A stretch of DNA of 64,000 nt from JAMXLG01 sp963765935 (lineage in GTDB: Bacteria; Vulcanimicrobiota; Vulcanimicrobiia; Vulcanimicrobiales; Vulcanimicrobiaceae): assembly GCA_963765935.1 (NCBI GenBank), contig CAVXXX010000001.1, positions 1,674,001 to 1,738,000 of the forward strand, written 5' to 3'. Below the pieces are notes generated by a model. The model had not been told where the DNA came from, did no database searches, and was given only the letters and a program-made list of their open reading frames with translations. Positions 36,492 through 46,059 of this stretch are shown here, piece by piece. The position numbers and the translations under genes are program-made. The first letter of the stretch is position 1. The number at the start of each line of letters is the position of its first letter.

Positions 36492-38264
36492 GTGTTTCAA
36501 CAAGCACTCAACCCGGTCGGCAACCTCTTCGTCACGTGGCTCATCGCATTAATACCGGTCGTTCTGTTGCTGGTGCTTCTCGCCGGTTTTCGATTCTCGG
36601 CGTGGCTTTCGACCCTCATTGGTTCTCTCGTCACGCTTCTGATCGGAATTCTCGTCTGGCACATGCCGGCGAGCAACGGCGTCGCGGCATATTTGTACGG
36701 CTCCGCGACGGGTGTCTGGAACGTCGACTGGATTACGTTTTGGGGCGTCGTCTTATTCAATACGCTCGTAGTAACCGGCGTTTTCGAAAACTTTCGCCGC
36801 TGGATCTCATCGCACGGCACGCGAGACGTGCGCGTGCAAACGATTCTCTTCGCATGGGCGCTGGGCGCGTTACTCGAAGGCCTTGTCGGATTCGGTTATC
36901 CGTGGGCCGTCGTCGCGCCGATTCTCATCGCGCTCAATATTCCCGATCTCGATGCGATTCGCGTTGCGGCAATTGCAAACAACGCACCCGTATCATACGG
37001 TGCGCTCGGCGCGCCGATCATTGCGCTTGCCGCGGTAACGGGACTACCGCTGCTTGCGCTCTCGAGCTCGATCGGGCATATCGTTGCGATTCTCGCGATT
37101 TTGCCGCCGTGGATTCTCATCTACTTGGTGAGTGGATCGCGCGGTTTTCGTGAGGGATGGCCGCTTGCAATCGTCGGTTCGTTCGGCTACATTTTGGGCC
37201 AATATCCCGTAGCCGTGTATCTCGGGCCGTATCTTCCCGACGTCGCCGGTGCCATTGTCTCCATTGCGCTGCTGCTGTTGCTGCTTCGCTACTGGCGTCC
37301 GAAAACAGTGCTCGGTTACGGCGGTGTACCGGTTCCCGATGCTGCGCGCGACGATCTCGCCGAACATGGACTAACGTCCGGACAAATCTTGCAAGCCTGG
37401 ATGCCGTTCATCGTGCTTGTGGTGGTCGTCGTGTTGTGGACCGGTCCGTGGTCGCCGCTTCCAAAGATCGTACCGTTCAAGGTGAGCGTCGACGCGTTAT
37501 CGTCGATCACGGCAGGTAAAACCGTCTCTGCGATCTTTTCGTGGCCGCCGTTTATCGGCGGAAGCGCGATTCTCGCGTCGTGGATCATCATCGCACTCGT
37601 GCTGCGCACAACCGGCGAACAGCTCACCGAGATCTTCCGCCGTACCTGGAATCAAATGTGGGGCGCGCTGCTCGTTGGATTCTTCATCTTCGGACTCGCC
37701 TATGTCTACAACTATTCGGGAATGGCGGCGTCGCTCGCGTTTGCAAGTTCCAAGATCGGCTGGTGGTTCCTCATCGTGGCGCCCATTCTCGGCTGGATCG
37801 GTGTCGCGCTCTCCGGCAGCAATACATCGACAAACGCAATGTTCGGTTCGTTCCAGAACATCGTCGGCAAGTTGCTCGGATTCCCGCCGCTCTTGCTTCC
37901 CACGCTCAACTCCGTCGGCGCAGAAATCGGCAAACCCGTTGCGCCGCAAACAGCAAGCGTCGGCGTATCGACAACCCGCTTCGTCCGCAACGAAGGCGCA
38001 GTCATTCGCCACAACATGGGATGGACGTTCATCCTCCTCGTCTATCTCATCATCATCGGCGTCTGCTGCTACTACTTCTTCCCCGGCATCATGAACGTCC
38101 CCACTGTCGTCATGAACCAGGTACCGAGTCATCCTGAGCCTGTCGAAGGACCGCCCGGATTCAACAGCATGATACTGATGCGGTTCTTGATGCGTTCGAA
38201 TGCGGCCACGACGTTCGGGTCGAAGTGCGCGCCGCTTTCGCGGCGGATCTGGTCGAGGGCGTGA
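36492..38264 (+). CDS. L-lactate/glycolate permease, LctP family
   Basis: About 590 residues with some 13-14 hydrophobic segments. Family blocks include WNVDWITFWGVVLFNTLVVTG, GALLEGLVGFGYPWAVVAPILIAL, NNAPVSYGALGAPI and LSGSNTSTNAMFGSFQ. I chose the GTG at 36492 (MFQQALNPVGNLFVTW) because it has a GGAGGG site and matches the usual LctP N-terminus. After MNVPTVVMNQVP the reading runs into repeat copy 7 and then into a frame antisense to the next gene, so the natural stop appears to have been lost to the repeat. It is paired with the divergent glycolate oxidase operon. Confidence 0.92.
   Translation: MFQQALNPVGNLFVTWLIALIPVVLLLVLLAGFRFSAWLSTLIGSLVTLLIGILVWHMPASNGVAAYLYGSATGVWNVDWITFWGVVLFNTLVVTGVFENFRRWISSHGTRDVRVQTILFAWALGALLEGLVGFGYPWAVVAPILIALNIPDLDAIRVAAIANNAPVSYGALGAPIIALAAVTGLPLLALSSSIGHIVAILAILPPWILIYLVSGSRGFREGWPLAIVGSFGYILGQYPVAVYLGPYLPDVAGAIVSIALLLLLLRYWRPKTVLGYGGVPVPDAARDDLAEHGLTSGQILQAWMPFIVLVVVVVLWTGPWSPLPKIVPFKVSVDALSSITAGKTVSAIFSWPPFIGGSAILASWIIIALVLRTTGEQLTEIFRRTWNQMWGALLVGFFIFGLAYVYNYSGMAASLAFASSKIGWWFLIVAPILGWIGVALSGSNTSTNAMFGSFQNIVGKLLGFPPLLLPTLNSVGAEIGKPVAPQTASVGVSTTRFVRNEGAVIRHNMGWTFILLVYLIIIGVCCYYFFPGIMNVPTVVMNQVPSHPEPVEGPPGFNSMILMRFLMRSNAATTFGSKCAPLSRRIWSRA
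38127..38152 (-). repeat. Dispersed repeat copy 7, at the ends of two convergent genes
   Basis: This copy (GTCATCCTGAGCCTGTCGAAGGA on the plus strand) lies where the permease and the HD-GYP-like gene meet. On the minus strand it encodes PSTGSG and a TGA stop for the HD-GYP-like gene. On the plus strand it is read through by the permease frame. Confidence 0.9.
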
Positions 38265-39184
38265 CCGAAGGCGAACGCGGGACGATCGGCGCGCTTGTGG
38301 ATCATCGCGACGAATGCATCGGCGACGGCCATCACGCGCGCCGTCATCGCAATGTTTTCGCCTGACAAGCGATTCGGATAGCCGCGTCCGTCGTATCGTT
38401 CATGGTGCTGTAGTGCGAGCTGCGCTGCTGCGGCGAAGAGTTTCGAGTTCGGCACATCCAGAATCGCGGCTCCTGCCGCGGCGTGCTTTTCGACGAGCGC
38501 GCGCGATTGCGTCGAGAGCTGCACGACCGTTGCGAAAATCTTCTCCGGGATGGAGAACTTGCCGATATCGTATACGTATCCGGCGTCGCGCAGCATTTGC
38601 ACGTTGCTCGTTGAAGCGCGGCACTCGATGGCGAGGAGCACTGCGATCTGCGCGGCAAGGCGCATCTTGCGAGCGGCCTCGGGATCGCGCGCTTCATAGG
38701 CGCGGAAGAGCGCGGCAATCGCTTCGCGGTCGCGCTCGTCGAGGCGCTTGTCCGCCTCGTCGGCGCGAACTTGCAGTTCGAGCGTCGCCTCGTCCCGGGG
38801 CGCAATGCGAACGCGGTTCGCGGCGGAGAGGCGCTTGACGTATTGCGCGAATTCTTCCGCACCGATGAGTTTGGTCAAGAACGCGTTGACCCCGGCGCCA
38901 ATCGCGCGGGTTCGCAGTTGTTCGTCGCCGGAACCGTTGAACATGATAACGGGAACGCTGCGAGTGTTCACGCGGCTGCGCAGCTGCGTCACGAGCTGGA
39001 CGCTCTCGGCGGGAGGCGTGCCGAGACCGAGCACGAGCAGCGTCGGCGTGACCGCACTCATATAGTGCAGCGCCTCGCGAGGATCGGAAAACGCGACGAT
39101 CTCTCCCCCAAGCATGCGTTCGACGACCATTGAGTACATGTGCAGCGAGGGCTCATAGTCGTCAATCACGACGACACGGTGCAT
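38129..39184 (-). CDS. Receiver-HD-GYP-like regulator with both active sites degenerate
   Basis: A 351-residue protein. A receiver-like domain (VVVIDDYEPS) has Gly53 where the phospho-acceptor Asp is expected (LLVLGLGTP). The HD-GYP domain keeps HHERYDGRGYP (259-269) but has Tyr204 in place of the metal-binding His of the HD pair (GYVYDIGKF). HD-GYP enzymes hydrolyse cyclic di-GMP. Loss of both residues suggests a binding or scaffold protein rather than an enzyme. The C-terminal residues GGPSTGSG and the stop come from repeat copy 7. It is divergent from the response regulator at 39249. Confidence 0.83.
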   Translation of the reverse strand: MHRVVVIDDYEPSLHMYSMVVERMLGGEIVAFSDPREALHYMSAVTPTLLVLGLGTPPAESVQLVTQLRSRVNTRSVPVIMFNGSGDEQLRTRAIGAGVNAFLTKLIGAEEFAQYVKRLSAANRVRIAPRDEATLELQVRADEADKRLDERDREAIAALFRAYEARDPEAARKMRLAAQIAVLLAIECRASTSNVQMLRDAGYVYDIGKFSIPEKIFATVVQLSTQSRALVEKHAAAGAAILDVPNSKLFAAAAQLALQHHERYDGRGYPNRLSGENIAMTARVMAVADAFVAMIHKRADRPAFAFGHALDQIRRESGAHFDPNVVAAFERIKNRISIMLLNPGGPSTGSG

Positions 39185-39248
39185 ACAAGCAAGGTATCGG
39201 ACGGTATCCGGAATATCTCAACTCCGGGGAGCATATAAAGAGCAGATC

Positions 39249-39932
39249 ATGACGGAAACGAAACGCCGGGTGGCCGTAGTCGACGACGAGCGCCGCATCC
39301 GCGAACTGCTTGAATTGACCCTCGCCCACCACGGATACGAGGTGCGATCGGCGGCCGACGGGCCGGCGGGCCTCGATCTCGTCCGCGAATGGGAGCCCGA
39401 CGCGATCGTGCTCGACGTGATGATGCCCATGATTAGCGGCATCGAGCTCCTCCCGATGCTGCGCCGTGTCACGGATGCGCCGATCATCATGCTCTCGGCG
39501 CGCGGCGAAGTAGACACGAAGGTCGAGGGTCTTGCGCATGGTGCGGACGACTACTTGAGCAAACCGTTCGAGATGTCGGAACTGCTCGCGCACTTGGACG
39601 CGAAATTGCGCCGCCCTCATCTGGAGAACCGCAACATCCTTAGTTATGATGATATCAGCGTCAATCTCGACGAACATACCGTAGTGCGCGCGGGCAAACG
39701 TGTCGATCTCTCGCCCCTCGAGTACGATTTACTCGTTACGCTACTGCGCCGGCCGCGGCGTGTATTCACGCGCGACGAGTTGCTCGACATGGTATGGGGC
39801 GATGAAAAAGAGGTCGGGCAGAATGCCGTGGAGCGCTATATTTCGTATCTGCGTGGAAAGATCGACGACGGCTTCGGCCGTCCGTTGATCCAAACCGTGC
39901 GCGGTGCGGGGTACACGATTCGTGCCGACTAG
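39249..39932 (+). CDS. OmpR/PhoB-family response regulator
   Basis: A 227-residue regulator with a complete receiver (VVDDERR, phospho-acceptor in IVLDVMMP, LSKPFE lysine) and a winged-helix DNA-binding domain (LSPLEYDLLVTLLRRPRRVFTRDELLDMVWG, TVRGAGYTIR). It overlaps the start of the histidine kinase gene by 11 bases, so the two form one two-component system. Confidence 0.95.
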   Translation: MTETKRRVAVVDDERRIRELLELTLAHHGYEVRSAADGPAGLDLVREWEPDAIVLDVMMPMISGIELLPMLRRVTDAPIIMLSARGEVDTKVEGLAHGADDYLSKPFEMSELLAHLDAKLRRPHLENRNILSYDDISVNLDEHTVVRAGKRVDLSPLEYDLLVTLLRRPRRVFTRDELLDMVWGDEKEVGQNAVERYISYLRGKIDDGFGRPLIQTVRGAGYTIRAD

Positions 39933-41263
39933 CCCGCCGTTCGCACGATTCTCGCGCCGGATCACCGAGGGCTACGTCGTGCTCGCGGTGCTGCTCATCG
40001 TGCTGGTCGCCGTATCATCGTCGATTTTGTCGTTCGTGCTCTTTGCGACGAGCTACAGCCAAGCGATGGATGCAGCCCGCACGCGACTCCAGCAACGCGT
40101 GCAATTCTATCAATCGCAGCATCTTTCACTCGCCAAATACGGACCAACACTCGTTAAAGACGAAGGCGCCTCGCGGTACCGGCTGCTCGTATTCGACGCA
40201 AACCACAAGCTCATTGCGGGAAGCACGCAGCGCCCGAACAGTCTCACGCTCGCAACGACGGCGTTGTTAGATCTGCATCCACGGCACATTCACCTTTCCG
40301 ATGGCGTGATCGAGCTGCAACCCGATTTCGACGGCTTCACGCGCTACATGGGACGTTATTGGCTCACCATTACGCCCATCGGCATTCTTGCCGTTGTGCT
40401 TGCATGGCTCGCCGGACGCGCCATCACGCGTCGCGCGGTGCGCCCGCTGGTCGATGTTACCGACGCTTTGCACGCGATCGCCGAAGGCGATTTCACGCCG
40501 AAGATGCTGCTAGAAAGCGACAGCGGATTACACGATCTCACGCAAGCGTACAACGAGGTTGCGCAGCGCTTGAACGTGGCGACCGCGGAACAGCGGCGGC
40601 AGCAAGCCGAGATGCGTCAATTCATCGCCGACGCCGGTCACGAGCTGCGAACGCCGCTCACCATCTTCATGGGCTATCTCGATGCACTTCGATCCGGCGT
40701 CGTGCAAGACTCCTCAGCGGTCGCGCGCGTGCACGAGACGATGCTCGATGAGAGCCGCAAAATGCGCACGATCATCGAGAAGTTGATTCTATTGGCGCGG
40801 ATGGAACGCGAACCCGAACCCGTGCGCGACCGCATCGATCTCAACTCCGTTGCCGCGCGTGCGGTCGATGCGCTCCGCCCGCTTGCGGGTAATCGCATCC
40901 AGTTCAGCCAGGACGGCGGCGCGACGATTACGGGCGATGATGCGGAACTGTACGAGGCGCTTAAGAACGTCGTCGAAAATGCGGTTCGTTACGCACCGGA
41001 AAAGCCGATCGACGTCCGCGTCGGACGTCAGGGGAACGAAGCGACGATCGAAGTCGTCGACCACGGGCCGGGAATGCAGACCGTCGATGCGGAGCACGCG
41101 TTCGATCGATTCTATCGCGGCACGTCGCACGGCGATGTCGAAGGTTCAGGGATTAGGACTTGCAATTGCAAAACGCGCGATCGAACGTATGGGCGGCACG
41201 ATTGCACTCGAGAGCCGGTTAAATCAGGGAACACGGGTGACGATGCGATTCCCAGCGAATTGA
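39922..41263 (+). pseudogene. Sensor histidine kinase partner, interrupted by one +1 shift near its end
   Basis: About 446 residues: two membrane helices around an extracytoplasmic sensor, a HAMP domain (AGRAITRRAVRPLVDVTDAL), a HisKA domain (DAGHELRTPLTIFMGYL, His in HELRTP) and HATPase_c (NVVENAVRYA, VDHGPGM). The last motif GSGLGLAIAKRAIERMGG is reached only by dropping one G of the run at 41149-41151. The other frame ends at 41263 with VTMRFPAN and a stop, the natural C-terminus. Uncorrected, the frame continues to 41322 into the next gene. A single base over-call is the simplest explanation. Confidence 0.87.
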
Positions 41264-41273
41264 CGACGCCTCT

Positions 41274-42404
41274 ATGCGGAGCGTCGACATCGCTGTCATT
41301 GGCGGTGGCCCGGCAGGCCTAAGCACTGCCGCGGCGCTCAAACACGTTGGTCGCACTGCTCGCGTCTTCGATCGCGACGCAAGCATCGGAGGCTCGTGGC
41401 TGCGCCGCTACGATCGCTTACATCTCCACACGATTCGAGCATTTTCAGGACTCGCGTATCTTCCGATACCCCGGCGTTATCCGCGCTATCTCTCGCGCGC
41501 GATGTACGCGGAGTATTTGCAGCAGTACCAACGACACTTTCAGCTCGACGTTACCCTCAACTGCGATGTCGATCGAGTAAGCGCGCTCGCCGCGTCGGAC
41601 AACGGCGCGCCGCGATTCTTGTTGCACACGTCCGAGGGAGACGTGCAGGCACGCACGGTCGTCGTCGCGACTGGTGAATTCTGTACGCCAATCGCGCAGC
41701 GCGTACCCGGAGCAGACGCATTTAGCGGAACGATTCATCACGCGGCGGAGTATCGCAGCGGACGCGAGTATGCGGGACAACGCGTGCTCGTCGTCGGCTT
41801 GGGAAACACAGGCGCGGAAATTGCAACCGACTTGGTGGAGCAAGGAGCGGCGGCCGTTGCGGTCAGTCTGCGCGCGACGCCGCCTGTTGTACCGCGCGAC
41901 TTTCTCTTCACTCCCGTTCAGCTGTTCGGCATTGCGCTTTCGCGCGTGCCGGCGCCGATCGCGGATCGTATCGGCGCTGCAATCGCACGCATTGCAATCG
42001 GCGACCTTCATCGCTATGGATTGTCGGCGCCGCAGTGGTTCCCGTTTTCGGCGAAGCGTATTCCGGTGATTGATGTCGGATTCGTGAAGAATCTCAAAGC
42101 GGGGCACATCGTCGTTCGTCCGTTGATCGACCGCTTTACGCCGCGCGGCGTTCGCTTCAGCGACGGATCGGAGGAAGCATACGATGCGGTGATCTTTGCG
42201 ACCGGGTACGATACCGGCTTACAACGCTTACTCGATGTGCCCGATGTCGTGAACGGCGAAGGGTTTCCGACGGTCCCTTCGGGCTCTCGAAGTTCGTTTC
42301 CAGGCTTGTATTTTATGGGCTTTTTCAAGTCTCACCGCGGTCATCTTTTCGAGATCGCGCGCGCGTCGCGCCGCCTGGCGCGTACTATCGCCAATTCCGG
42401 GTAA
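41274..42404 (+). CDS. Flavin-containing monooxygenase-like protein
   Basis: A 376-residue FAD/NAD(P)H-dependent oxidoreductase. It has an N-terminal FAD Rossmann motif (VIGGGPAGLSTAAAL), a central NADPH Rossmann motif (VLVVGLGNTGAEIATDLVE) and the C-terminal FATGYD block. The HHAAEYRSGREYAGQRV segment is like YUCCA/class B flavin monooxygenases. The substrate (amine, indole or ketone) cannot be told. It starts 10 bases after the kinase stop. Confidence 0.87.
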   Translation: MRSVDIAVIGGGPAGLSTAAALKHVGRTARVFDRDASIGGSWLRRYDRLHLHTIRAFSGLAYLPIPRRYPRYLSRAMYAEYLQQYQRHFQLDVTLNCDVDRVSALAASDNGAPRFLLHTSEGDVQARTVVVATGEFCTPIAQRVPGADAFSGTIHHAAEYRSGREYAGQRVLVVGLGNTGAEIATDLVEQGAAAVAVSLRATPPVVPRDFLFTPVQLFGIALSRVPAPIADRIGAAIARIAIGDLHRYGLSAPQWFPFSAKRIPVIDVGFVKNLKAGHIVVRPLIDRFTPRGVRFSDGSEEAYDAVIFATGYDTGLQRLLDVPDVVNGEGFPTVPSGSRSSFPGLYFMGFFKSHRGHLFEIARASRRLARTIANSG

Positions 42405-42413
42405 GAGGTCGAA

Positions 42414-43466
42414 ATGCAAATGATAGCGCGGCCGAAGCTCGACCACGTGCGTCGCTTGTTCGGCAAACATGGAATCATCCAATTCTCGAAGGGCGACGTG
42501 CCCGATCTCGACTCGGGTTTCTGCCTGGACGATAACGTGCGCTTGCTTATTCTCGCGGTCGCGTTGCGACGCGAAGAACCGCACCACCCGTTCGCCATAG
42601 AAGCGGGAAATGCGGTTTTCGATTTTATCGTCGCATCATCGCGCGAAGCGCCACTCTATCACAACATGATGGATCAGTACGGGCAGTTTTACGACCGCTT
42701 TGCATCGCCGGAATCGATCGGGCGCCTTATCTGGTCGCTCGGCATCGTCATGCGCGATTCGAACGATCCGCGTTGGCTTGCACGCGCGCAGCGCGAAATG
42801 CAGAAGGCAATGCTCGCCGTGCCGGCACTCTCGTCGGAACATGCGCGCGCGTTCGCGTCACTTGGATGGAGCGCCGCGGTGGAAGCCGGCGAAGTGCAGT
42901 ACCGCGCGCCGCTTCGCGCGGTTGCCGAAGCGATGCACTTCGAGTTCGAACGAAATGCAACCGCGGAATGGCAATGGGTCTTGCCGGAACTTACCTACGA
43001 CAAGGCGCGTTTGCCGGAGGCGCTGTTGCGCGCGGGGCGCGTGCTGGACGAGGCGGATCTTTATGCCAGTGGAGAACGCGCGCTCGAATTCCTCGCAACC
43101 GTCGTGCAAAACGACGGCACGTTCGTTCCGGTCGGCGCGCCGGGCTGGTACGCGCGCGGCGGACGGCGTCCTTACTATTCGCAGCAGCCGCTGGAAGCGG
43201 TTGCAATGATGGACGCGTGGCTTGCGCACGGCGATATCGATAACGCCTTTATCGCCTATGAATGGTACATGGGACGCAACACCGATGATCTCGTCGTTGC
43301 CGACGTTGCAAGCGGCGGATGCCGCGACGCAATTCATACCAAAGGCAAGTTGAATCCGAACATGGGTGCAGAGAGCACGCTTGCATATCTGCAGGCAGCT
43401 ACGACGTTAGGACAATTGCGCGTCCCCGAAACCGTGCCGGGAGACGTCGCAACCCGTACCGCGTAA
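42414..43466 (+). CDS. Probable (alpha/alpha)6-barrel protein linked to carbohydrate metabolism
   Basis: A 350-residue protein with a HGIIQFSKGDVPDLDSGFCLDDNVRLLI segment. A similar GIIQHA-DDNARALI pattern is found in proteins with an (alpha/alpha)6-barrel that accompany glycosyltransferases or glycoside hydrolases. PYYSQQPLEAVAMMDAW is a further conserved stretch. No signal peptide. The enzyme activity is not known. Confidence 0.6.
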   Translation: MQMIARPKLDHVRRLFGKHGIIQFSKGDVPDLDSGFCLDDNVRLLILAVALRREEPHHPFAIEAGNAVFDFIVASSREAPLYHNMMDQYGQFYDRFASPESIGRLIWSLGIVMRDSNDPRWLARAQREMQKAMLAVPALSSEHARAFASLGWSAAVEAGEVQYRAPLRAVAEAMHFEFERNATAEWQWVLPELTYDKARLPEALLRAGRVLDEADLYASGERALEFLATVVQNDGTFVPVGAPGWYARGGRRPYYSQQPLEAVAMMDAWLAHGDIDNAFIAYEWYMGRNTDDLVVADVASGGCRDAIHTKGKLNPNMGAESTLAYLQAATTLGQLRVPETVPGDVATRTA

Positions 43467-43485
43467 AGCCGCGCTGCGCCGCGCG

Positions 43486-44118
43486 TTACGGTAAGCGCGT
43501 GTCGCGGAGATTGAGACCGGTACTGCGCGCGGACCAGAAGTTCGTGTTGCGCAGATCCGCGTCGCGCATGTTGCAGCCGACGAGGACCGCGCCGTTGAAA
43601 TTTGCACCCGCGAACTGCGCCTCGGTGAAGTCGACGCCGACGAGGCGCGCGTTCGAGAAATTGACGTTACGTAAATCGGCGCGCGTAAAGTTTACACCGG
43701 TGAGTCGAACGCCGCTCAGATCCCGTCCGCGAAGATTCACGCCTTTGAAATCCACTCCGGTGAAGCGCCCGTCGCCGAACTTTGCGCCGCTCAAGTTCGC
43801 ATCGTGAAACGAAACGCCGGTCATATCGCTGCCGCGGAAATCAGCGTTCGTGAGATCCGCTCCCATGAAGTCGACGCATTCCAGGTGCGCATCACGGAGG
43901 TTCAGTCCGGAGAGTTTCGCGTTGCTCAGGTTGATTCGCGTAAGGCTTTGTCCATGGAGATCGCGCCCGTGCCAATCAGCGCCGTGCTCGTCGCGCTCGA
44001 GACAGCCCCACCGCGTCGCGCGATCGTAGGTGTGATCGCTCGCGAGGGCCGGGCGGCATCCGGCCAAACTGACGGCAATGCTGAGAATAACGGGGAGATA
44101 GGGCAGCAAACGGAGCAT
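43486..44118 (-). CDS. Pentapeptide-repeat lipoprotein
   Basis: A 210-residue protein with a lipoprotein signal (AVSLAGC) and about 25 pentapeptide repeats of the A(D/N)LXX type from residue 55 to the end (LSNAKLSGLNLRDAHLECV and on). These form a right-handed quadrilateral beta-helix. Cytoplasmic members mimic DNA, but an anchored extracytoplasmic one more likely has a structural or binding role. Confidence 0.87.
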   Translation of the reverse strand: MLRLLPYLPVILSIAVSLAGCRPALASDHTYDRATRWGCLERDEHGADWHGRDLHGQSLTRINLSNAKLSGLNLRDAHLECVDFMGADLTNADFRGSDMTGVSFHDANLSGAKFGDGRFTGVDFKGVNLRGRDLSGVRLTGVNFTRADLRNVNFSNARLVGVDFTEAQFAGANFNGAVLVGCNMRDADLRNTNFWSARSTGLNLRDTRLP

Positions 44119-44205
44119 CCAGGCGACTCGCTTCCATCAACTAACGATTTAAGAGAATCCTACTCCGGCCGGTGCGACCTGTCAACTATGGAATTAAGAG
44201 TTTGT

Positions 44206-44814
44206 TTAGACGAGCTTTCGCGTGAGCGCGTGGAGCGCGGCGCCGGTCCGGTCCCGCACGCCGAGCTTGAGGATGATGCTCGAGACGTGATTGCGCACGG
44301 TTCCTTCGCTGAGGACGAGCGCGTCGGCGATCTCGCGGTTCGATACACCGCTCGTTAGAAGCGCCAACACCTCCCGTTCCCGTGGCGTGAGTTCCGCGTC
44401 TTCCGCCGCTGCGCCGGTGCTCGTCATGGTGGTTGCGTAGAGGTAGCTGCGTCCGGCCGCGACGGTTTCGATGGCTTCGACCAGCACCTCAGGGCTCACG
44501 CCTTTTAGAAGATAGCCGCGCGCGCCGGCTTTCAATCCCGCGACGAGCGCAACGTGGTCTTCGAACGTCGTAAGGAGTAAGGTCGGCGGAAGCGATCCCT
44601 GCGCCGACAACACTTCGATCACTTCAACGCCCGTCCGTTTGGGCATGCGCACGTCGAGCAACAGCACGTCGGGTTTTGACGTGCGCACGGCATCGAGCAC
44701 CGTTTCACCATCGTCTGCTTCCGCAACGACTTCGATACCATCAAAGGTTTGCAACAGCGCGCAGATGCCGCTACGTACCAGCGCCTGATCGTCGGCAACA
44801 CACACGCGAATCAT
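44206..44814 (-). CDS. NarL/FixJ-family response regulator
   Basis: A 202-residue regulator with a receiver (VADDQALVR, LLLDVRMP, LLKGVSPE) and a LuxR-type helix-turn-helix (LTPREREVLALLTSGVSNREIADALVLSEGTVRNHV). It overlaps the stop of the histidine kinase gene by four bases. Confidence 0.95.
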   Translation of the reverse strand: MIRVCVADDQALVRSGICALLQTFDGIEVVAEADDGETVLDAVRTSKPDVLLLDVRMPKRTGVEVIEVLSAQGSLPPTLLLTTFEDHVALVAGLKAGARGYLLKGVSPEVLVEAIETVAAGRSYLYATTMTSTGAAAEDAELTPREREVLALLTSGVSNREIADALVLSEGTVRNHVSSIILKLGVRDRTGAALHALTRKLV

Positions 44815-45965
44815 GTTGCTTGCGATAGCGGCATTTGAGCGGAAAGGCGGAATCCCTCAGCGTCGGAATCCACGGAGAGGTCGCCGCCGAATTGCGCGAA
44901 GCGTTCGCGCAATCCGCGCAGGCCGTCGCCTTCGACGAATGCGCCGCCGCGCCCGTCGTCGACCGCAGATACCAGGATCTCGTGCGCACGTTGTTCGACC
45001 CGAACGGTCAGCGTGCGTGCGTTCGAATGGCGCAGCGCGTTCGTAATCGCCTCCTGCACGCAACGCACGAGCGTCTCTGCACGCGTGGGATCATCGATGC
45101 GAAGCTCCTCCGGCAACTCGACGCGTACGTCCAGCTCGCCGGTATGCTGCGCGAGGGCGTCAAGCGCTCCTCGTACGTCGATCGTCTCCTCGCGAAACGC
45201 GCCGACGGCCGCGCGCACGTCATCGAGCAATCCGGCCGCGACGGCGCGAATGCGGAGCAGATCTTCGGAGAGCGGTGGATCGCTTTTGCGCGCCGCGACA
45301 TCGAGTTGTATTGCAAGCACCGTAAGTCCGTGACCGATGATATCGTGTAAATCGCGCGCGATACGCATCCGCTCACCGAATGCCGCCGTCTCTCGAAGCA
45401 GATCCTGTGCCGCTTCGAGTTCCGCGTTCGCTCGAGCGAGACGCTTGCGCGCCTCCATCTCGCTCCGAAGCAATTGCGCTGCGGACATCGCAAAGAGTTG
45501 GAATCCCAGCGTCGCAACGAAGACGAGCCACGACATTGCAGCCGATGGAATCTGACCCGTGCACTTCTCGAGCGCGAGAATGCACGATTGCAAAATCGTT
45601 ACCGTTAATGCGACGCGAAGGTTTGTCGCAAGCGTGATGTGCCAGACGACGAGAACCAGCAGGCACGTCGTGATGAAGTTCGGATAGAGCAGTACGAGCG
45701 CAACCGACGTCACGCTGACGGCGACGAGCGCGAACGTTCTGCGGACCGGTGCGCGCATTACGGCATCGCTGAAAAGCCCGGCGTAGGCCGCGACGAACGC
45801 GACGTACAGCACCAACCACAGGAGCGCGGCGTGCTCGACCGGCGCGAAGGCCGCGTGCTCGAAAGCAGCGGCGTACCATGCGCGCAGGCCTGCGGCCACG
45901 ACAATTGCGAAACCCGCCAAGCCGACGAGACGGTTCTTTTCCGGCATTATGGGCGATTCTAGCAT
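44811..45965 (-). CDS. NarX/DesK-type sensor histidine kinase
   Basis: A 384-residue kinase with about five N-terminal membrane helices, a HisKA_3 dimerisation region (GERMRIARDLHDIIGHGLTVLAIQLDVA, His in RDLHD) and HATPase_c (CVQEAITNALRHSNA, VDDGRGG, GDGLRGLRERF). It is paired with the overlapping NarL-type regulator. An ATG six codons downstream is an alternative start. Confidence 0.93.
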   Translation of the reverse strand: MLESPIMPEKNRLVGLAGFAIVVAAGLRAWYAAAFEHAAFAPVEHAALLWLVLYVAFVAAYAGLFSDAVMRAPVRRTFALVAVSVTSVALVLLYPNFITTCLLVLVVWHITLATNLRVALTVTILQSCILALEKCTGQIPSAAMSWLVFVATLGFQLFAMSAAQLLRSEMEARKRLARANAELEAAQDLLRETAAFGERMRIARDLHDIIGHGLTVLAIQLDVAARKSDPPLSEDLLRIRAVAAGLLDDVRAAVGAFREETIDVRGALDALAQHTGELDVRVELPEELRIDDPTRAETLVRCVQEAITNALRHSNARTLTVRVEQRAHEILVSAVDDGRGGAFVEGDGLRGLRERFAQFGGDLSVDSDAEGFRLSAQMPLSQAT

Positions 45966-46059
45966 GGTGCCTGCCGTACCGTCCCATGACGCCTGTCACG
46001 GTTCGTAAGCGTGACGCGGGCCACTCCTTCCCCGGGCCACAGCATGGCATCGTTATTGC

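Noticed and set aside
43467..43485. Terminator between the convergent barrel-protein and pentapeptide genes
   Set aside because: A GC-rich imperfect dyad overlaps the gap but lacks a T-run and is too imperfect to call.
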